DNA from: Bradyrhizobium yuanmingense
Lineage (GTDB): Bacteria > Pseudomonadota > Alphaproteobacteria > Rhizobiales > Xanthobacteraceae
DNA: 64,000 nt
Reading direction: 5' to 3'
Assembly (NCBI RefSeq): GCF_900094575.1
Contig: NZ_FMAE01000003.1
Coordinates: 496,001 to 560,000, forward strand
Under the pieces are notes generated by a model, which saw nothing but the letters and a program-made list of their open reading frames with translations, did not search any database and had not been told where the DNA came from. Positions 31,815-42,756 of this stretch are shown here, piece by piece (the first letter of the stretch is position 1; every line of letters starts with the position of its first letter). The translations under genes were made by a program, and so were the position numbers.

Positions 31815-34136
31815 ATGCAGTTCGCAAGCCAGAGCGGAGAGCAGGGGCAGCCGCCGCCGGTCAATCCGGCGGCGCAGATCGATTCGCTCTTTGAAGCGCC
31901 CGGACCGCTGCTGGCCGGTCTCATCTTCGTGTCGATCGGTGCTGCGCTGACTGCGCTGAAGACAGGTGAGCCCCTGATTTGGGCGTGCGTGGCGCTGCTC
32001 GTCTTGGCCGGAACGGTGCGGGCGATCGATTTGCGTCGCTATCAGGGACGCAAGTCGAGCGTGACCGCCGAGGCGGCCAAACGCTGGCAGGCGCGGTATC
32101 AGATCGGCGCGAAGATCCAGGCCGCGGCGATCGGCATCTGGTGCGGCACGACTCTGCTCGCCACCGACGACGCGGTCGCGCATATGATTGCCCTGTCGGT
32201 CACGACAGGCATTGCCGCAGGGGGAGCGGGAAGGGCGTACGGACGACCGTCGATCTTCCATCTGCAGGCGCTGCTCATTTTCGCCCCGGCGGTGTTGGCA
32301 TTGGCGTGGCGCGGCACGCCCTACTACATCGCGATGGCCGTTGTGAGCGCGGCCTTCCTGCTGGCGATCATGCAGCTCTCGGTCAACTTGCACCGGATCT
32401 TCATGGGCGCCGTGGTGGCGCGCGAGCGCGAAGCCGCACTTGCGGGCCAGTTCGATACCGCCCTCAACAACATGCCGCACGGTCTTTGCATGTTCCATCG
32501 CGATGGCCAGCTCGCGGTGATGAATCACCGCTTCGCGGCGATGATGAACCTGCCCGACCATCTGCCTCGGAGCGGCGCCAGCGCGCGCGACATCATCGCG
32601 GCATGCGTGCAGGCAAGATCCATCTCGAGCGCGGACGGCGAGCATATCGTCGCCGGCATCGAAAGTTCGCGGGAGAAGGAGATCATCACCGCCGAGGCGA
32701 ACCTGGAGCGAAATCGGTCGCTGTGCTGGACCGTTCAGCCGATGGCGGACGGAGGGGCGGTGCTGCTGCTCGAGGACATCACCGAGCGGCGCAACGCCGA
32801 GGCCAAGATCACCCATCTTGCGCGATACGACGACCTGACGGCGTTGCCGAACAGGGTCAACTTCCGCGACCAGATCGAGCACCTGCTGGCTGTCTCCCAC
32901 GATGCGGCGCAGCTCTCCGCGCTGCTGTTCATCGACCTCGACCAGTTCAAGCAGGTCAACGACACGCTGGGCCATCCCTGCGGCGACCAGCTCCTGTGCG
33001 CCGTCGCCAACCGCCTGCGCGAGATGCTGCGCCCCGAGGATTTCGTCGCCCGGTTCGGCGGCGACGAGTTCGTCGTGTTCCAGCAGAACCTCACGTCGCC
33101 CGAGGATGCCGCGGCACTCGCCCGCCGCATCGTCGAGCGGTTGAGCGAGCGGTACCGCATCGACAATCATCTGGTCGAGATCGGCGCCAGCGTCGGCATC
33201 GCGCTGACCTCGCCGGAGGGCACCAGCGCCGACACGCTGCTCAAGAACGCCGACATGGCGCTGTACCGCGCCAAAGCCGACGGCCGCGGCACCTATTGTT
33301 TCTTCCGCGACGAGATGGCCGCGACCGTCGAGGCGCGCCGCATCCTCGAGCTCGACCTGCGCAAGGCGCTCGCCAACGAGGAATTCGAGCTGTTCTTCCA
33401 GCCGCTGGTCAATCTGAGGTCCGGCAAGATCACCACCTGCGAAGCGCTGCTGCGCTGGAATCATCCGGTGCGCGGCACGGTCTCGCCGGTCGACATCATC
33501 CCGGTCGCCGAGGACATGGGCCTGATCGTCGATCTCGGCCGCTGGATCCTGCGCCGCGCCTGCATGGAATGCATGAAGTGGCCGGAGGGTGTCAGCGTCG
33601 CCGTTAATTTCTCGCCGCAACAATTCCACCAGCGCGACGTCCTGAGCGAAATCCGCTACGCGCTCGAAGTGTCGGGCCTGCCGGCGCATCGTCTGGAGAT
33701 CGAGATCACCGAGTCCTCGCTGCTGCGCAACACCCAGCTCACCCACGACATCCTGTCGCAATTGCATGCGCTCGGCGTGCGCATCTCGCTCGACGATTTC
33801 GGCACCGGCTATTCCAGCCTCAGCTACCTGCACAATTTCCCGATGCAGAAGGTGAAGATCGATCGCTCCTTCCTCGAAGGCATCGATTCCGACCGGCCGC
33901 TGACGCTGCTGCGCGGTGTCGCGCGGCTGTCCGCCGACCTCGGCATGGCCGTGGTGGTCGAAGGCATCGAGACCAACGAGCAGCTCGAGCTGATCAGCGC
34001 CGACGGCACCGTGACCGAAGGGCAGGGCTACCTGTTCAGCCGGCCCGTACCGGCGGTGCGGATCCGGCAATTGCTCAACGCCTCGCATGGTCGTCGCGTG
34101 CCCGACGACCAGCTCGCCCTTGTGTCGTCGCGATAG
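31815..34136 (+). CDS. Membrane-bound diguanylate cyclase/phosphodiesterase (PAS-GGDEF-EAL)
   Basis: A 773-residue signalling protein. About five transmembrane helices occupy residues 30-195, a PAS-like domain about 215-320 (LNNMPHGLCMFHRDGQLAVMNHRF), then GGDEF and EAL domains. The cyclase motif RFGGDEF is intact, and an inhibitory RxxD site (RPED) lies five residues before it. The EAL domain keeps CEALLRW and DDFGTGYSS, so both making and breaking cyclic-di-GMP are possible. It lies between tolB and pal, with its own leader of about 200 bases after the tolB terminator. The next gene encodes an N-acyltransferase of the FeeM/LuxI type. Confidence 0.93.
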   Translation: MQFASQSGEQGQPPPVNPAAQIDSLFEAPGPLLAGLIFVSIGAALTALKTGEPLIWACVALLVLAGTVRAIDLRRYQGRKSSVTAEAAKRWQARYQIGAKIQAAAIGIWCGTTLLATDDAVAHMIALSVTTGIAAGGAGRAYGRPSIFHLQALLIFAPAVLALAWRGTPYYIAMAVVSAAFLLAIMQLSVNLHRIFMGAVVAREREAALAGQFDTALNNMPHGLCMFHRDGQLAVMNHRFAAMMNLPDHLPRSGASARDIIAACVQARSISSADGEHIVAGIESSREKEIITAEANLERNRSLCWTVQPMADGGAVLLLEDITERRNAEAKITHLARYDDLTALPNRVNFRDQIEHLLAVSHDAAQLSALLFIDLDQFKQVNDTLGHPCGDQLLCAVANRLREMLRPEDFVARFGGDEFVVFQQNLTSPEDAAALARRIVERLSERYRIDNHLVEIGASVGIALTSPEGTSADTLLKNADMALYRAKADGRGTYCFFRDEMAATVEARRILELDLRKALANEEFELFFQPLVNLRSGKITTCEALLRWNHPVRGTVSPVDIIPVAEDMGLIVDLGRWILRRACMECMKWPEGVSVAVNFSPQQFHQRDVLSEIRYALEVSGLPAHRLEIEITESSLLRNTQLTHDILSQLHALGVRISLDDFGTGYSSLSYLHNFPMQKVKIDRSFLEGIDSDRPLTLLRGVARLSADLGMAVVVEGIETNEQLELISADGTVTEGQGYLFSRPVPAVRIRQLLNASHGRRVPDDQLALVSSR

Positions 34137-34245
34137 GCCCGATCCCTTCCCGGCAGCTCCACTCTCGCAATCGGCTCCCGTGTGCACCGTAGTCTTGCGG
34201 GCTCGCAAAGGTTAACCCTAACGATTCTATAGCTTTGCAATTCCG

Positions 34246-34260
34246 TTAAGGAACCATTAA
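34246..34260. promoter_or_regulatory. Perfect CtrA-type site before the FeeM-like gene
   Basis: TTAA-GGAACCA-TTAA matches the alphaproteobacterial CtrA consensus TTAA-N7-TTAA exactly, 43 bases before the start codon. A GATTC (GANTC methylation site) lies at about 34223. The position fits direct cell-cycle control of the downstream gene. Confidence 0.65.
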
Positions 34261-34303
34261 GGTCTGGCTACTCGTGGAAGTTGCTTGGAGTCAGAGGTTG
34301 CAG

Positions 34304-35065
34304 ATGAAGTCCGGAGCCGAACCGAACACGGCGCTCCTTCCACGAGGCGCCGCGTTGTTTGACCGCATCGATTATCGGCTCATCGAAACGCCCGAGGACA
34401 AGGACAACCTGTATCTGATGCGCTACCGCGCCTATCTGCAGGCCGGTCTGATCGAGCCATCACCTTCGCTGCGCGTCAGCGATCGTTTCGACGAAACGCC
34501 CAACACCTGGAATTTCGGGGTCTACGTTGACGGAGAGCTTTGCAGCTCCGTCCGCATCCATCTGCTGACGTCGGAATGGCGGATGTCCTATACCACCGAG
34601 GTGTTCGGCGACATCCTGCATCCCCGCCTCGATCGCGGCGAGGTTTTTGTCGATCCGTGCCGGCTCGTTGCAGATCCCGACAAGCACCACCGCTTTCCCG
34701 AGCTGCCCTATTTGACCGTCCGGCTCGCCTTTGTCGCGTGCGATCATTTCAACGCCGACACCGGCCTTGCCATGATCCGGACCGATCATCAGGCGTTCTA
34801 CCGCCGCATCTTCCTGCACGAGACCATTTCGCCGGAGCCGCGGGGCTTTCCGGGCTGGCCCACCAAGAAGGCGGTCCTGATGGCGACCGACGTCCGGCGG
34901 CAGCGGGACAAGGTGCTCGCGCGCTTTCCGATCATGCGCTCCAGCGCGTTCGAGCGGCGCATGCTGTTTGAACGCAGCATCCCCCGGCAGGCCGCCACGC
35001 GGCCGATTCTGCTCACCACGCCGCGGACCCTGGACGTGGCCTCTCAAGCGCTCGGTTCGGTCTAG
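34304..35065 (+). CDS. FeeM/LuxI-like N-acyltransferase (GNAT fold)
   Basis: A 253-residue protein resembling N-acyl amino acid synthase FeeM and, more distantly, LuxI-type acyl-homoserine-lactone synthases. RYRAYLQAGLI and FGVYVDGELCSSVRIHLL in the first half, FVDPCRLVADPDKHHRFPELPYLTVRLAFVACDHF in the middle and ATDVRRQRDKVLARFPIMRSS toward the end are the recognisable parts. It should transfer an acyl chain from acyl-ACP to an amino group; the product is unknown. The ATG at 34304 follows AGAGG; a GTG at 34274 is an alternative. A CtrA site lies just upstream. No luxR-type receptor gene is near. Confidence 0.75.
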   Translation: MKSGAEPNTALLPRGAALFDRIDYRLIETPEDKDNLYLMRYRAYLQAGLIEPSPSLRVSDRFDETPNTWNFGVYVDGELCSSVRIHLLTSEWRMSYTTEVFGDILHPRLDRGEVFVDPCRLVADPDKHHRFPELPYLTVRLAFVACDHFNADTGLAMIRTDHQAFYRRIFLHETISPEPRGFPGWPTKKAVLMATDVRRQRDKVLARFPIMRSSAFERRMLFERSIPRQAATRPILLTTPRTLDVASQALGSV

Positions 35066-35309
35066 GCGGGCGCTCCCCGGTCATTTCGGCCCAAAATTCC
35101 AGCAAGTGCCGGCTCTTTTGCCGGCCGACGCGGCTTGCCTTCACCCTCGCGCCACATTTACAACCCATTAACCATGACGTTTGCTTTTCGCTGGTTGGGG
35201 GCATTTGACCGGCTGAGGCAAGGTTCCGTCAAGGTTGACGGAACGTTCGCTTAACCAACCCCCTGTAGACCGGACAGCAGTGGACTAACGTGAGCGTGGA
35301 GGCTCCGGA

Positions 35310-35798
35310 ATGAGACATCCTATGCGTATCCTCCAGGGATTGAAGCTGGCCGCGGTGCTCGCCGTCGCGCTGTCGATGGGCGCCTGCGCCAACAAGAATG
35401 CCGCGACGGATGCGATGGCCAATGCGGCGACGCCCGGCAGCCAGCAGGACTTCGTCGTCAACGTCGGCGACCGCGTGTTCTTCGAAAGCGACCAGACCGA
35501 TCTGACCCCGCAGGCGATCGTGACCCTGGAGAAGCAGGCGCAGTGGCTGCAGACCTATCCGCGCTACTCCTTCACCATCGAAGGTCATGCCGACGAGCGC
35601 GGCACCCGCGAATACAACATCGCGCTCGGCGCCCGCCGTGCCCAGTCGGTCCGTTCGTTCCTCGCCTCGCGCGGCATCGACCCGAACCGCATGCGCACGA
35701 TCTCCTACGGCAAGGAACGGCCGGTCGCCGTCTGTAACGACATCTCCTGCTGGTCGCAGAACCGCCGCGCCGTCACTGTCCTGAACGCCAGCTCCTGA
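35310..35798 (+). CDS. pal: Peptidoglycan-associated lipoprotein Pal
   Basis: A 162-residue outer-membrane lipoprotein. The signal MRHPMRILQGLKLAAVLAVALSMGAC ends in a lipobox (SMGAC, Cys26). The OmpA-like domain binds peptidoglycan through VFFESDQTDLTPQA and IEGHADERGTREYNIALGARRA. Pal is the outer-membrane end of the Tol-Pal system. GGAGG eight bases before the ATG supports this start; a second ATG four codons in would also give a signal. It is separated from tolB by two signalling genes, unlike in many proteobacteria. A strong hairpin follows the stop. Confidence 0.95.
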   Translation: MRHPMRILQGLKLAAVLAVALSMGACANKNAATDAMANAATPGSQQDFVVNVGDRVFFESDQTDLTPQAIVTLEKQAQWLQTYPRYSFTIEGHADERGTREYNIALGARRAQSVRSFLASRGIDPNRMRTISYGKERPVAVCNDISCWSQNRRAVTVLNASS

Positions 35799-35857
35799 CG
35801 CTCGGTCAGGTCCCCGGTGGTCAGTCAGGCCCCGTTCAGCTTTGCAATTGGATGATG

Positions 35858-35883
35858 CCGGCGCCCTCTCGGGCGCCGGTTTC
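35858..35883 (+). terminator. Terminator after pal
   Basis: CCGGCGCCC and GGGCGCCGG pair perfectly around a TCTC loop and are followed by TTTCG. It probably ends or attenuates the pal transcript before cpoB. Confidence 0.75.
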
Positions 35884-36005
35884 GTTTCAGCATTCTGTGA
35901 CTGAAAACCCCTTGGTATCAGTCACATTTTTGGCGTACTCCACTTCAATGTGTGGCGCGTCGAGGGTTCCGTCGCAGGCCATTTCGCTTTCGTCGTCAGG
36001 GCAAG

Positions 36006-37103
36006 ATGTCATCCAGATTTAAGGCTTTTACCGGTACCGCGGCGACCGCCGCGCTGCTCTCTTTGTGCTCGCCCGCGCTTGCGCAATCGGTCTACGGGCA
36101 GTCGGATGATGTCGACCCGGAGATGCGGATCGAGCGGCTGGAGAACCGGCTGCGCCAGCTCACCGGCCAGAACGAGGAGCTGCAATATCGCAACCGCCAG
36201 CTCGAAGAGCGCCTGCGGGCGCTCGAGGGCGGCGCGCAAGGGGCGCCCGGGCAGGCACCAAACGTCGCGGCGATGCCGCCCGCGCAGATCGCACCGAGCC
36301 AGATTGCACCGGGGCAGGTCGCGCCCGGATATCGCCAGCCCCCGCAACAGCAGGCCGCGCAGCCGAGCCAAGCCGCGCAGCCGAGCTACGAGCAGCCGCA
36401 GATCGCAGCGCCCGCGCCGATCGTTCAGGAGCAGCCGGCGCCCGGCGCTCCCGGCACACGCCGCCGCGGCGATGCCTTCGACCCCAACCAGAACCCGAAT
36501 GCACCCGGCGCGCCGCGCGCACTCGGCGGCGGGCAGCAGCCGATGCCGGCGGTCACGCCTGGCGGCGGCCGCAATGCGGGCGAGCCGCTCGATCTCGCCA
36601 ACACCAGCCCGCGCTACCAACAAGGTGTGCCGCCGGCCGCGCAGCCCGGCTATCCGCCGGCACAATCGGGTTATCCCGCACCGGCCGGTGGCGCTGCTTT
36701 GGCCACCCTGCCGCCGTCGGCGACGCCCCGCGACGAGTTCGACCTCGGCATCGGCTACATGCAGCGCAAGGACTACGCGCTGGCCGAGCAGACCATGAAG
36801 AACTTCACGCAGAAATTTCCGAGCGACCCGCTGGTCGGCGACGCGCAATACTGGCTAGGCGAGAGCTATTTCCAGCGCCAGCAATATCGCGATTCCGCCG
36901 AAGCGTTCCTCGCCGTCACCACCAAATACGAGAAATCGGCCAAGGCGCCGGATGCGCTGCTGCGGCTCGGCCAGTCGCTCGCCGCGCTGAAGGAGAAGGA
37001 GGCCGCCTGCGCCGCCTTCGGCGAGATCGGCCGCAAATATCCCCGCGCCTCCGCCGGCGTCAAAGCCGCCGTCGATCGCGAGCAGAAGCGGGTGAAGTGC
37101 TGA
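36006..37103 (+). CDS. cpoB: Tol-Pal associated coordinator CpoB (YbgF)
   Basis: A 365-residue periplasmic protein. A signal peptide (residues 1-27, SPALAQS) precedes a coiled-coil trimerisation region (about 38-75, MRIERLENRLRQLTGQNEELQYRNRQLEERL), then a long Pro/Gln/Ala-rich linker (about 80-235). The C-terminal TPR/YbgF domain begins DEFDLGIGYMQRKDYALAEQTMKNF. CpoB links outer-membrane constriction by Tol-Pal to septal peptidoglycan synthesis. The linker is much longer than in E. coli. The start at 36006 gives the signal peptide and follows AGGG. The gene sits between pal and tilS. Confidence 0.9.
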   Translation: MSSRFKAFTGTAATAALLSLCSPALAQSVYGQSDDVDPEMRIERLENRLRQLTGQNEELQYRNRQLEERLRALEGGAQGAPGQAPNVAAMPPAQIAPSQIAPGQVAPGYRQPPQQQAAQPSQAAQPSYEQPQIAAPAPIVQEQPAPGAPGTRRRGDAFDPNQNPNAPGAPRALGGGQQPMPAVTPGGGRNAGEPLDLANTSPRYQQGVPPAAQPGYPPAQSGYPAPAGGAALATLPPSATPRDEFDLGIGYMQRKDYALAEQTMKNFTQKFPSDPLVGDAQYWLGESYFQRQQYRDSAEAFLAVTTKYEKSAKAPDALLRLGQSLAALKEKEAACAAFGEIGRKYPRASAGVKAAVDREQKRVKC

Positions 37104-37167
37104 TCCGCTGACAAAGCGGATGGCGTTGCGCTAAACATTCGGTCAATCCGCGGATGATTGCAGCGTC

Positions 37168-38223
37168 ATGTCAGACGACGACGATTCACCGATCTCGGCG
37201 CGCGAGGCGAGGCGGCTCTTCGCGGGCCTGAGAGATGCCCCGGCGCTGGTGCTCGCGGTCTCCGGCGGGCCCGACTCGGTTGCGCTGATGTGGCTTGCAG
37301 CGCGCTGGCAGCGCAGCCTCGCGCGAGGCCCGCAAATCACGGTCGTCACGATTGATCACGGCCTGCGCCCGGAGGCCGCCCGTGAGGCGCGCGAGGTCAA
37401 GCGGCTCGCCGCGGCGCTCGGATTGCCGCACCGGACCTTGCGCTGGCGCGGTGAAAAGCCGAAGACGGGGCTGCCTGCCGCCGCGCGCGAGGCCCGTTAC
37501 CGCCTGCTCGCACAGGCCGCCCGTGCCGCCGGCGCGAGCCATGTGCTGACGGCACACACCCGCGACGACCAGGCCGAGACCCTGTTGATGCGCCTGTTCC
37601 GCGGCAGCGGACTTGCCGGACTCTCGGCCATGGCTCCATTCACCGAGCGCGACGGAATCGTGCTGGCGCGTCCGTTGCTCGACGTTCCGAAATCGCAGCT
37701 GATCGCGACCTTGCGGCGGGCGAGGATCGGCTTTGCCGAGGATCCCACCAACCGGGACACCGCCTACACACGGCCGCGGCTGCGCGCGCTGCTGCCGCTC
37801 CTCGCGGCCGAGGGCGGCGACGCCAGAAATCTGGCGCGGCTCGCGGCAAGGCTGGCGCGGGCCAATGCGGCGGTCGAGGTGCTTGCCGACGGCGCCGAGC
37901 GCTTCCTCCGCCTGCGGGATCGCGGCGATGCGCCGCAGGCGAGTGTCAGGAGCTTCGAGGCCGCGACCTTTGCCGCCCTGCCGGAGGAGGTGCGGCTGCG
38001 GCTCCTGCTGCGGGCCATCAACGCGCTCGGCCATGAAGGGCCGGCGGAACTCGGCAAGGTCGAAACCCTGATGTCGGTGCTTGATCGGGCGATCGCCGGC
38101 CCCGGTGCAGCCGCAAATGGCCGGCCGGTTCTGAAGCAGACCCTCGCGGGAGCCTTGATCAGCCTTGCCGGCGGGCGTATCCAGATCGCGCCGGCGCCGG
38201 CCCGGCGGCGCAAGGGCAGATGA
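37168..38223 (+). CDS. tilS: tRNA(Ile)-lysidine synthetase
   Basis: A 351-residue N-type ATP pyrophosphatase. The PP-loop SGGPDS is at residues 32-37, followed by TIDHGLRPEA, HTRDDQAETLLMRLFRGSGLAGLSAM and RPLLDVPKSQL, all TilS hallmarks. It attaches lysine to cytidine 34 of the CAU-anticodon tRNA-Ile, so that it reads AUA codons; it is essential. The C-terminal domain is shortened relative to E. coli TilS, as is common in alphaproteobacteria. It starts 64 bases after cpoB and stands before ftsH, a conserved order in this group. Confidence 0.93.
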   Translation: MSDDDDSPISAREARRLFAGLRDAPALVLAVSGGPDSVALMWLAARWQRSLARGPQITVVTIDHGLRPEAAREAREVKRLAAALGLPHRTLRWRGEKPKTGLPAAAREARYRLLAQAARAAGASHVLTAHTRDDQAETLLMRLFRGSGLAGLSAMAPFTERDGIVLARPLLDVPKSQLIATLRRARIGFAEDPTNRDTAYTRPRLRALLPLLAAEGGDARNLARLAARLARANAAVEVLADGAERFLRLRDRGDAPQASVRSFEAATFAALPEEVRLRLLLRAINALGHEGPAELGKVETLMSVLDRAIAGPGAAANGRPVLKQTLAGALISLAGGRIQIAPAPARRRKGR

Positions 38224-38338
38224 GCGCGACGAGAGCGGATCATGACACCGGTCAATTCGCGTCCGTGCCGTCAGGCCACCTTAACCAGGCAGGAAAAACC
38301 CGGGTTCGGACGCCATGATTTCAGCGGGAATCGCGCTA

Positions 38339-38361
38339 AGATGGGATAAATAGTCCCATCT
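38339..38361. promoter_or_regulatory. Inverted repeat upstream of ftsH
   Basis: AGATGGGA and TCCCATCT are perfect inverted arms around a 7-base A/T-rich centre (TAAATAG). It lies seven bases upstream of a heat-shock-like -35 element, so it could be an operator for ftsH; alternatively it is a tilS transcript end. There is no T tract. Confidence 0.5.
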
Positions 38362-38367
38362 CGTTCC

Positions 38368-38397
38368 CTTGGCAGCGACCGGGGCGGCACCTAAATT
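38368..38397 (+). promoter_or_regulatory. Possible heat-shock (RpoH) promoter of ftsH
   Basis: CTTGGC at 38368-38373 and CCTAAATT at 38390-38397 are separated by 16 bases, similar to RpoH promoters (CTTG ... CC-AT). ftsH is heat-inducible in many bacteria. The leader to the ftsH ATG would be about 100 bases. The match is partial. Confidence 0.35.
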
Positions 38398-38499
38398 GTA
38401 TCCGTCTAACGATGAGGATTCCTTGGGATTTCCTCGCATTGACCAAATCAACTGCCCAAGGATCACGGCCGCGATCCGCGCGACCACGAAGGAAGATCG

Positions 38500-40422
<1,923 letters not shown>

Positions 40423-40445
40423 TTCCAAGCGGCAGCTGAGAATCG

Positions 40446-40473
40446 AAAAACGCGGCGGTAACGCCGCGTTTTT
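40446..40473 (+). terminator. Terminator after ftsH
   Basis: AAAAACGCGGCG and CGCCGCGTTTTT pair perfectly around a GTAA tetraloop, followed by more T residues. A textbook Rho-independent terminator 23 bases after the ftsH stop. Confidence 0.9.
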
Positions 40474-40674
40474 TATTGTCCGAGCGCGCCTTCGCGAGCT
40501 CGCATTGCGCTGGCCCTCCCGCAAGGCAGGCGCCGCCGAACCAGAGCGTTCTGTTCCGGCGCCATCGTTCGAGCCTGGGCCGTTTTGCCACAGCCATCCG
40601 GTTGAATCGGTTGCGGTGGGTCAAGAAGGAGCATCTCGACGGCGTTAGGTTCCGACTCGTCAAAGGAGGCACAC

Positions 40675-41514
40675 ATGGCTTTCAAGGATGTTCTGTTGAC
40701 CCTGGCGAGCTACCCGGAGCCGACGCCGGTTTCAGTGATCGACGATGCCGTCTCGGTGGCCGCCACCCTGGGGGCGCACCTCGCAGCCATTTCCTGCGAG
40801 GTCCATGCGGAGGTGCGCGCAAGCCTGCTCGGGGATGTCATCCTGGACATACCCGCGCTTATTGCGCGCGAGGCCGCCAAGAGCCGCGAGAATGCGAAAG
40901 CCCTGCTTGCCGCATTCGAAGCCTCCGCCGACAGATCCGGCGTCCGGCATGAGACCATCTTCGAGCACTGTGCAACCGCCAGCGAGGCCGCGCTGCTGGT
41001 TGACTATGCAAGGCTTCGGGATCTCACGATCATGGCGGTGCCGGACTCCCATGATCTGGGGTACGCCGAGGAGGTGATCTTCGAATCCGGCAGGCCGACG
41101 CTGATCCTGCCCACCGGCCCGCGGTCGCGTCCGTTGCGGCTCGATGCCATCTGCGTGGCTTGGGACTTCAGCCGCACCGCTGCGCGAGCGGTTTCCGACG
41201 CACTTCCTTTGCTTGAAAGCGCAAGAAGTGTACGCGTCGTGACTGTCACCAACGAAAAGCCCCTGGATTCCAGACATTCCGGCCGAGAACTGGCGAAGAA
41301 CCTGGCTCGTCACGGCATCGAGGTCGTGCTGGATGAGATCGATGCCGAGAGCAAGCCGATCGACGAGGTCCTCACATCTTACGTGCTGTCCCACGGCATC
41401 GACGTCCTCGTGATGGGCGCGTACGGAACGCCGAGGTGGCGGGAATTCGTGCTCGGCGGCGCGACCAGGGGCCTGCTGTCCAAGCCGCCGGTGCCGATCC
41501 TGTTTTCGCATTGA
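40675..41514 (+). CDS. Universal stress protein, tandem UspA domains
   Basis: A 279-residue cytosolic protein with two UspA-like domains (about 1-140 and 150-279). The second ends VLSHGIDVLVMGAYGTPRWREFVLGGATRGLLSKPPVPILFSH, containing the G-x2-R-x9-G nucleotide-binding pattern and the usual USP terminus; the first lacks a full one. Tandem USPs help survival under starvation or oxidative stress. A good AAAGGAGG site precedes the ATG. The APC permease gene begins nine bases after the stop, so the two are an operon; USPs often regulate neighbouring permeases. Confidence 0.88.
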   Translation: MAFKDVLLTLASYPEPTPVSVIDDAVSVAATLGAHLAAISCEVHAEVRASLLGDVILDIPALIAREAAKSRENAKALLAAFEASADRSGVRHETIFEHCATASEAALLVDYARLRDLTIMAVPDSHDLGYAEEVIFESGRPTLILPTGPRSRPLRLDAICVAWDFSRTAARAVSDALPLLESARSVRVVTVTNEKPLDSRHSGRELAKNLARHGIEVVLDEIDAESKPIDEVLTSYVLSHGIDVLVMGAYGTPRWREFVLGGATRGLLSKPPVPILFSH

Positions 41515-41523
41515 CGCTTGGTG

Positions 41524-42756
41524 ATGCAGGAGGTGGCGCCGCTCGGGTCTACGAAACTGGTCAGATCGCTGACGCTCACGCACGCGGTCCTCTATGGGCT
41601 CGGCGTGACGATCGGCGCCGGCATCTACGTCCTGGTGGGCGCGGCCGCTGCCCGGAGCGGAATGCATGCACCTCTGGCGTTCCTCGTTGCCGCGGTCGTG
41701 ATGGGCGTGACGGCCGGGAGCTTTGCCGAACTGGGCACGCGACTGCCGGTCGCGGCGAGCGAGGCCGCCTATGTCCAGGCCGCGTTTCATCGAAAATGGC
41801 TCAGCGGTGCCACAGGGTTGCTCGTGGTGGCTGCAGCGACGATTTCGGGCGCGACCATCACCGTGGGGAGCGCCGGCTACATCAGCGTGTTCCTGCCGCT
41901 GCCTGCCAGCTGGATCATCGCCGGCGTTGTGCTCGCGATGGGAGCGATCGCCTGCCTGTCCGCGGTTCAGTCCATCAGCTTCGCCGGCTTGATGACGGTC
42001 GTGGAGATCGGAGGATTGGTCCTCATTGTCGGAGCCGGGCTGTTTGAGGGCGACGCCCTGGTCTCCCGGCTGCCCGAACTGTTGGCTCCCCTGAGCGATA
42101 AAGCAGCGTGGACCGGGATCGCACAGACGTCGCTGCTCGCCGTGTTTGCGTTCATCGGGTTCGAGCACCTCGTGAACATCTCCGAGGAAATGAAGAATCC
42201 GTCCCAAACGCTGCCTTGGGCGCTCTTCATCACCCTCGGCGTGACGGCGCTCCTCTACATGATCGTCGTCTGGGTCGCGGTGGTCGCGGTGCCCCCGGCC
42301 GAGCTCGCGCACGCCTCGGCTCCGCTTGCACTTGTCTTTCAGCGGTTGACCGGTCTTCCCCTCTCGGTATTGAGCGTCATCGCGATCGTTGCGACGGTCA
42401 ACGGGATCATCGTTCACATGCTGATGATCGGACGTGTGCTGTACGGGCTTGCGGACCAAGGCAGCCTTCCGGCCTTTCTGGCCCGTGTGAACGCCAGAAG
42501 CGGCGCGCCGGTGGTTGCAACCCTCTTCGGCGTGGGCGCCATCCTGATCCTCGCCCTCGGCATTCCCTTGACCGGATTGGCCGAATGGACCTCGCGCCTG
42601 ACGCTCGGGATCTTCGTCCTGGTCAACCTGGCGCTTCTTCGCATCAAGACGAGAGAATCCAAGCCTCCCGCCGGCGTGTTCTTCGTGCCCATTTGGGTGC
42701 CGATCGCAGGACTGTTCACAAGCGCCGGGTTGCTCCTGATCGATCTCGTGCGATAG
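41524..42756 (+). CDS. APC-family amino acid/polyamine permease
   Basis: A 410-residue inner-membrane transporter with about eleven to twelve helices. The first helix carries the APC motif GVTIGAGIYVLVG, which binds the substrate backbone; TAGSFAELGTRLPVAASEAAYV and AFIGFEHLVNISEEMKNPSQTLPWAL follow. It probably moves amino acids or polyamines with protons or by exchange. I take the ATG at 41524; TTG and GTG codons lie just upstream in frame, and no clear ribosome site is seen, so translation may be coupled to the USP gene. The substrate is not predictable. Confidence 0.87.
   Translation: MQEVAPLGSTKLVRSLTLTHAVLYGLGVTIGAGIYVLVGAAAARSGMHAPLAFLVAAVVMGVTAGSFAELGTRLPVAASEAAYVQAAFHRKWLSGATGLLVVAAATISGATITVGSAGYISVFLPLPASWIIAGVVLAMGAIACLSAVQSISFAGLMTVVEIGGLVLIVGAGLFEGDALVSRLPELLAPLSDKAAWTGIAQTSLLAVFAFIGFEHLVNISEEMKNPSQTLPWALFITLGVTALLYMIVVWVAVVAVPPAELAHASAPLALVFQRLTGLPLSVLSVIAIVATVNGIIVHMLMIGRVLYGLADQGSLPAFLARVNARSGAPVVATLFGVGAILILALGIPLTGLAEWTSRLTLGIFVLVNLALLRIKTRESKPPAGVFFVPIWVPIAGLFTSAGLLLIDLVR

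Noticed and set aside
31737..34208. An 823-codon minus-strand frame
   Set aside because: Antisense to the GGDEF-EAL gene; composition is that of a shadow frame and no domain is recognisable.
34304..35065. Calling the acyltransferase a LuxI homoserine-lactone synthase
   Set aside because: Overall pattern is closer to FeeM-type N-acyl amino acid synthases and no luxR-type gene is near.
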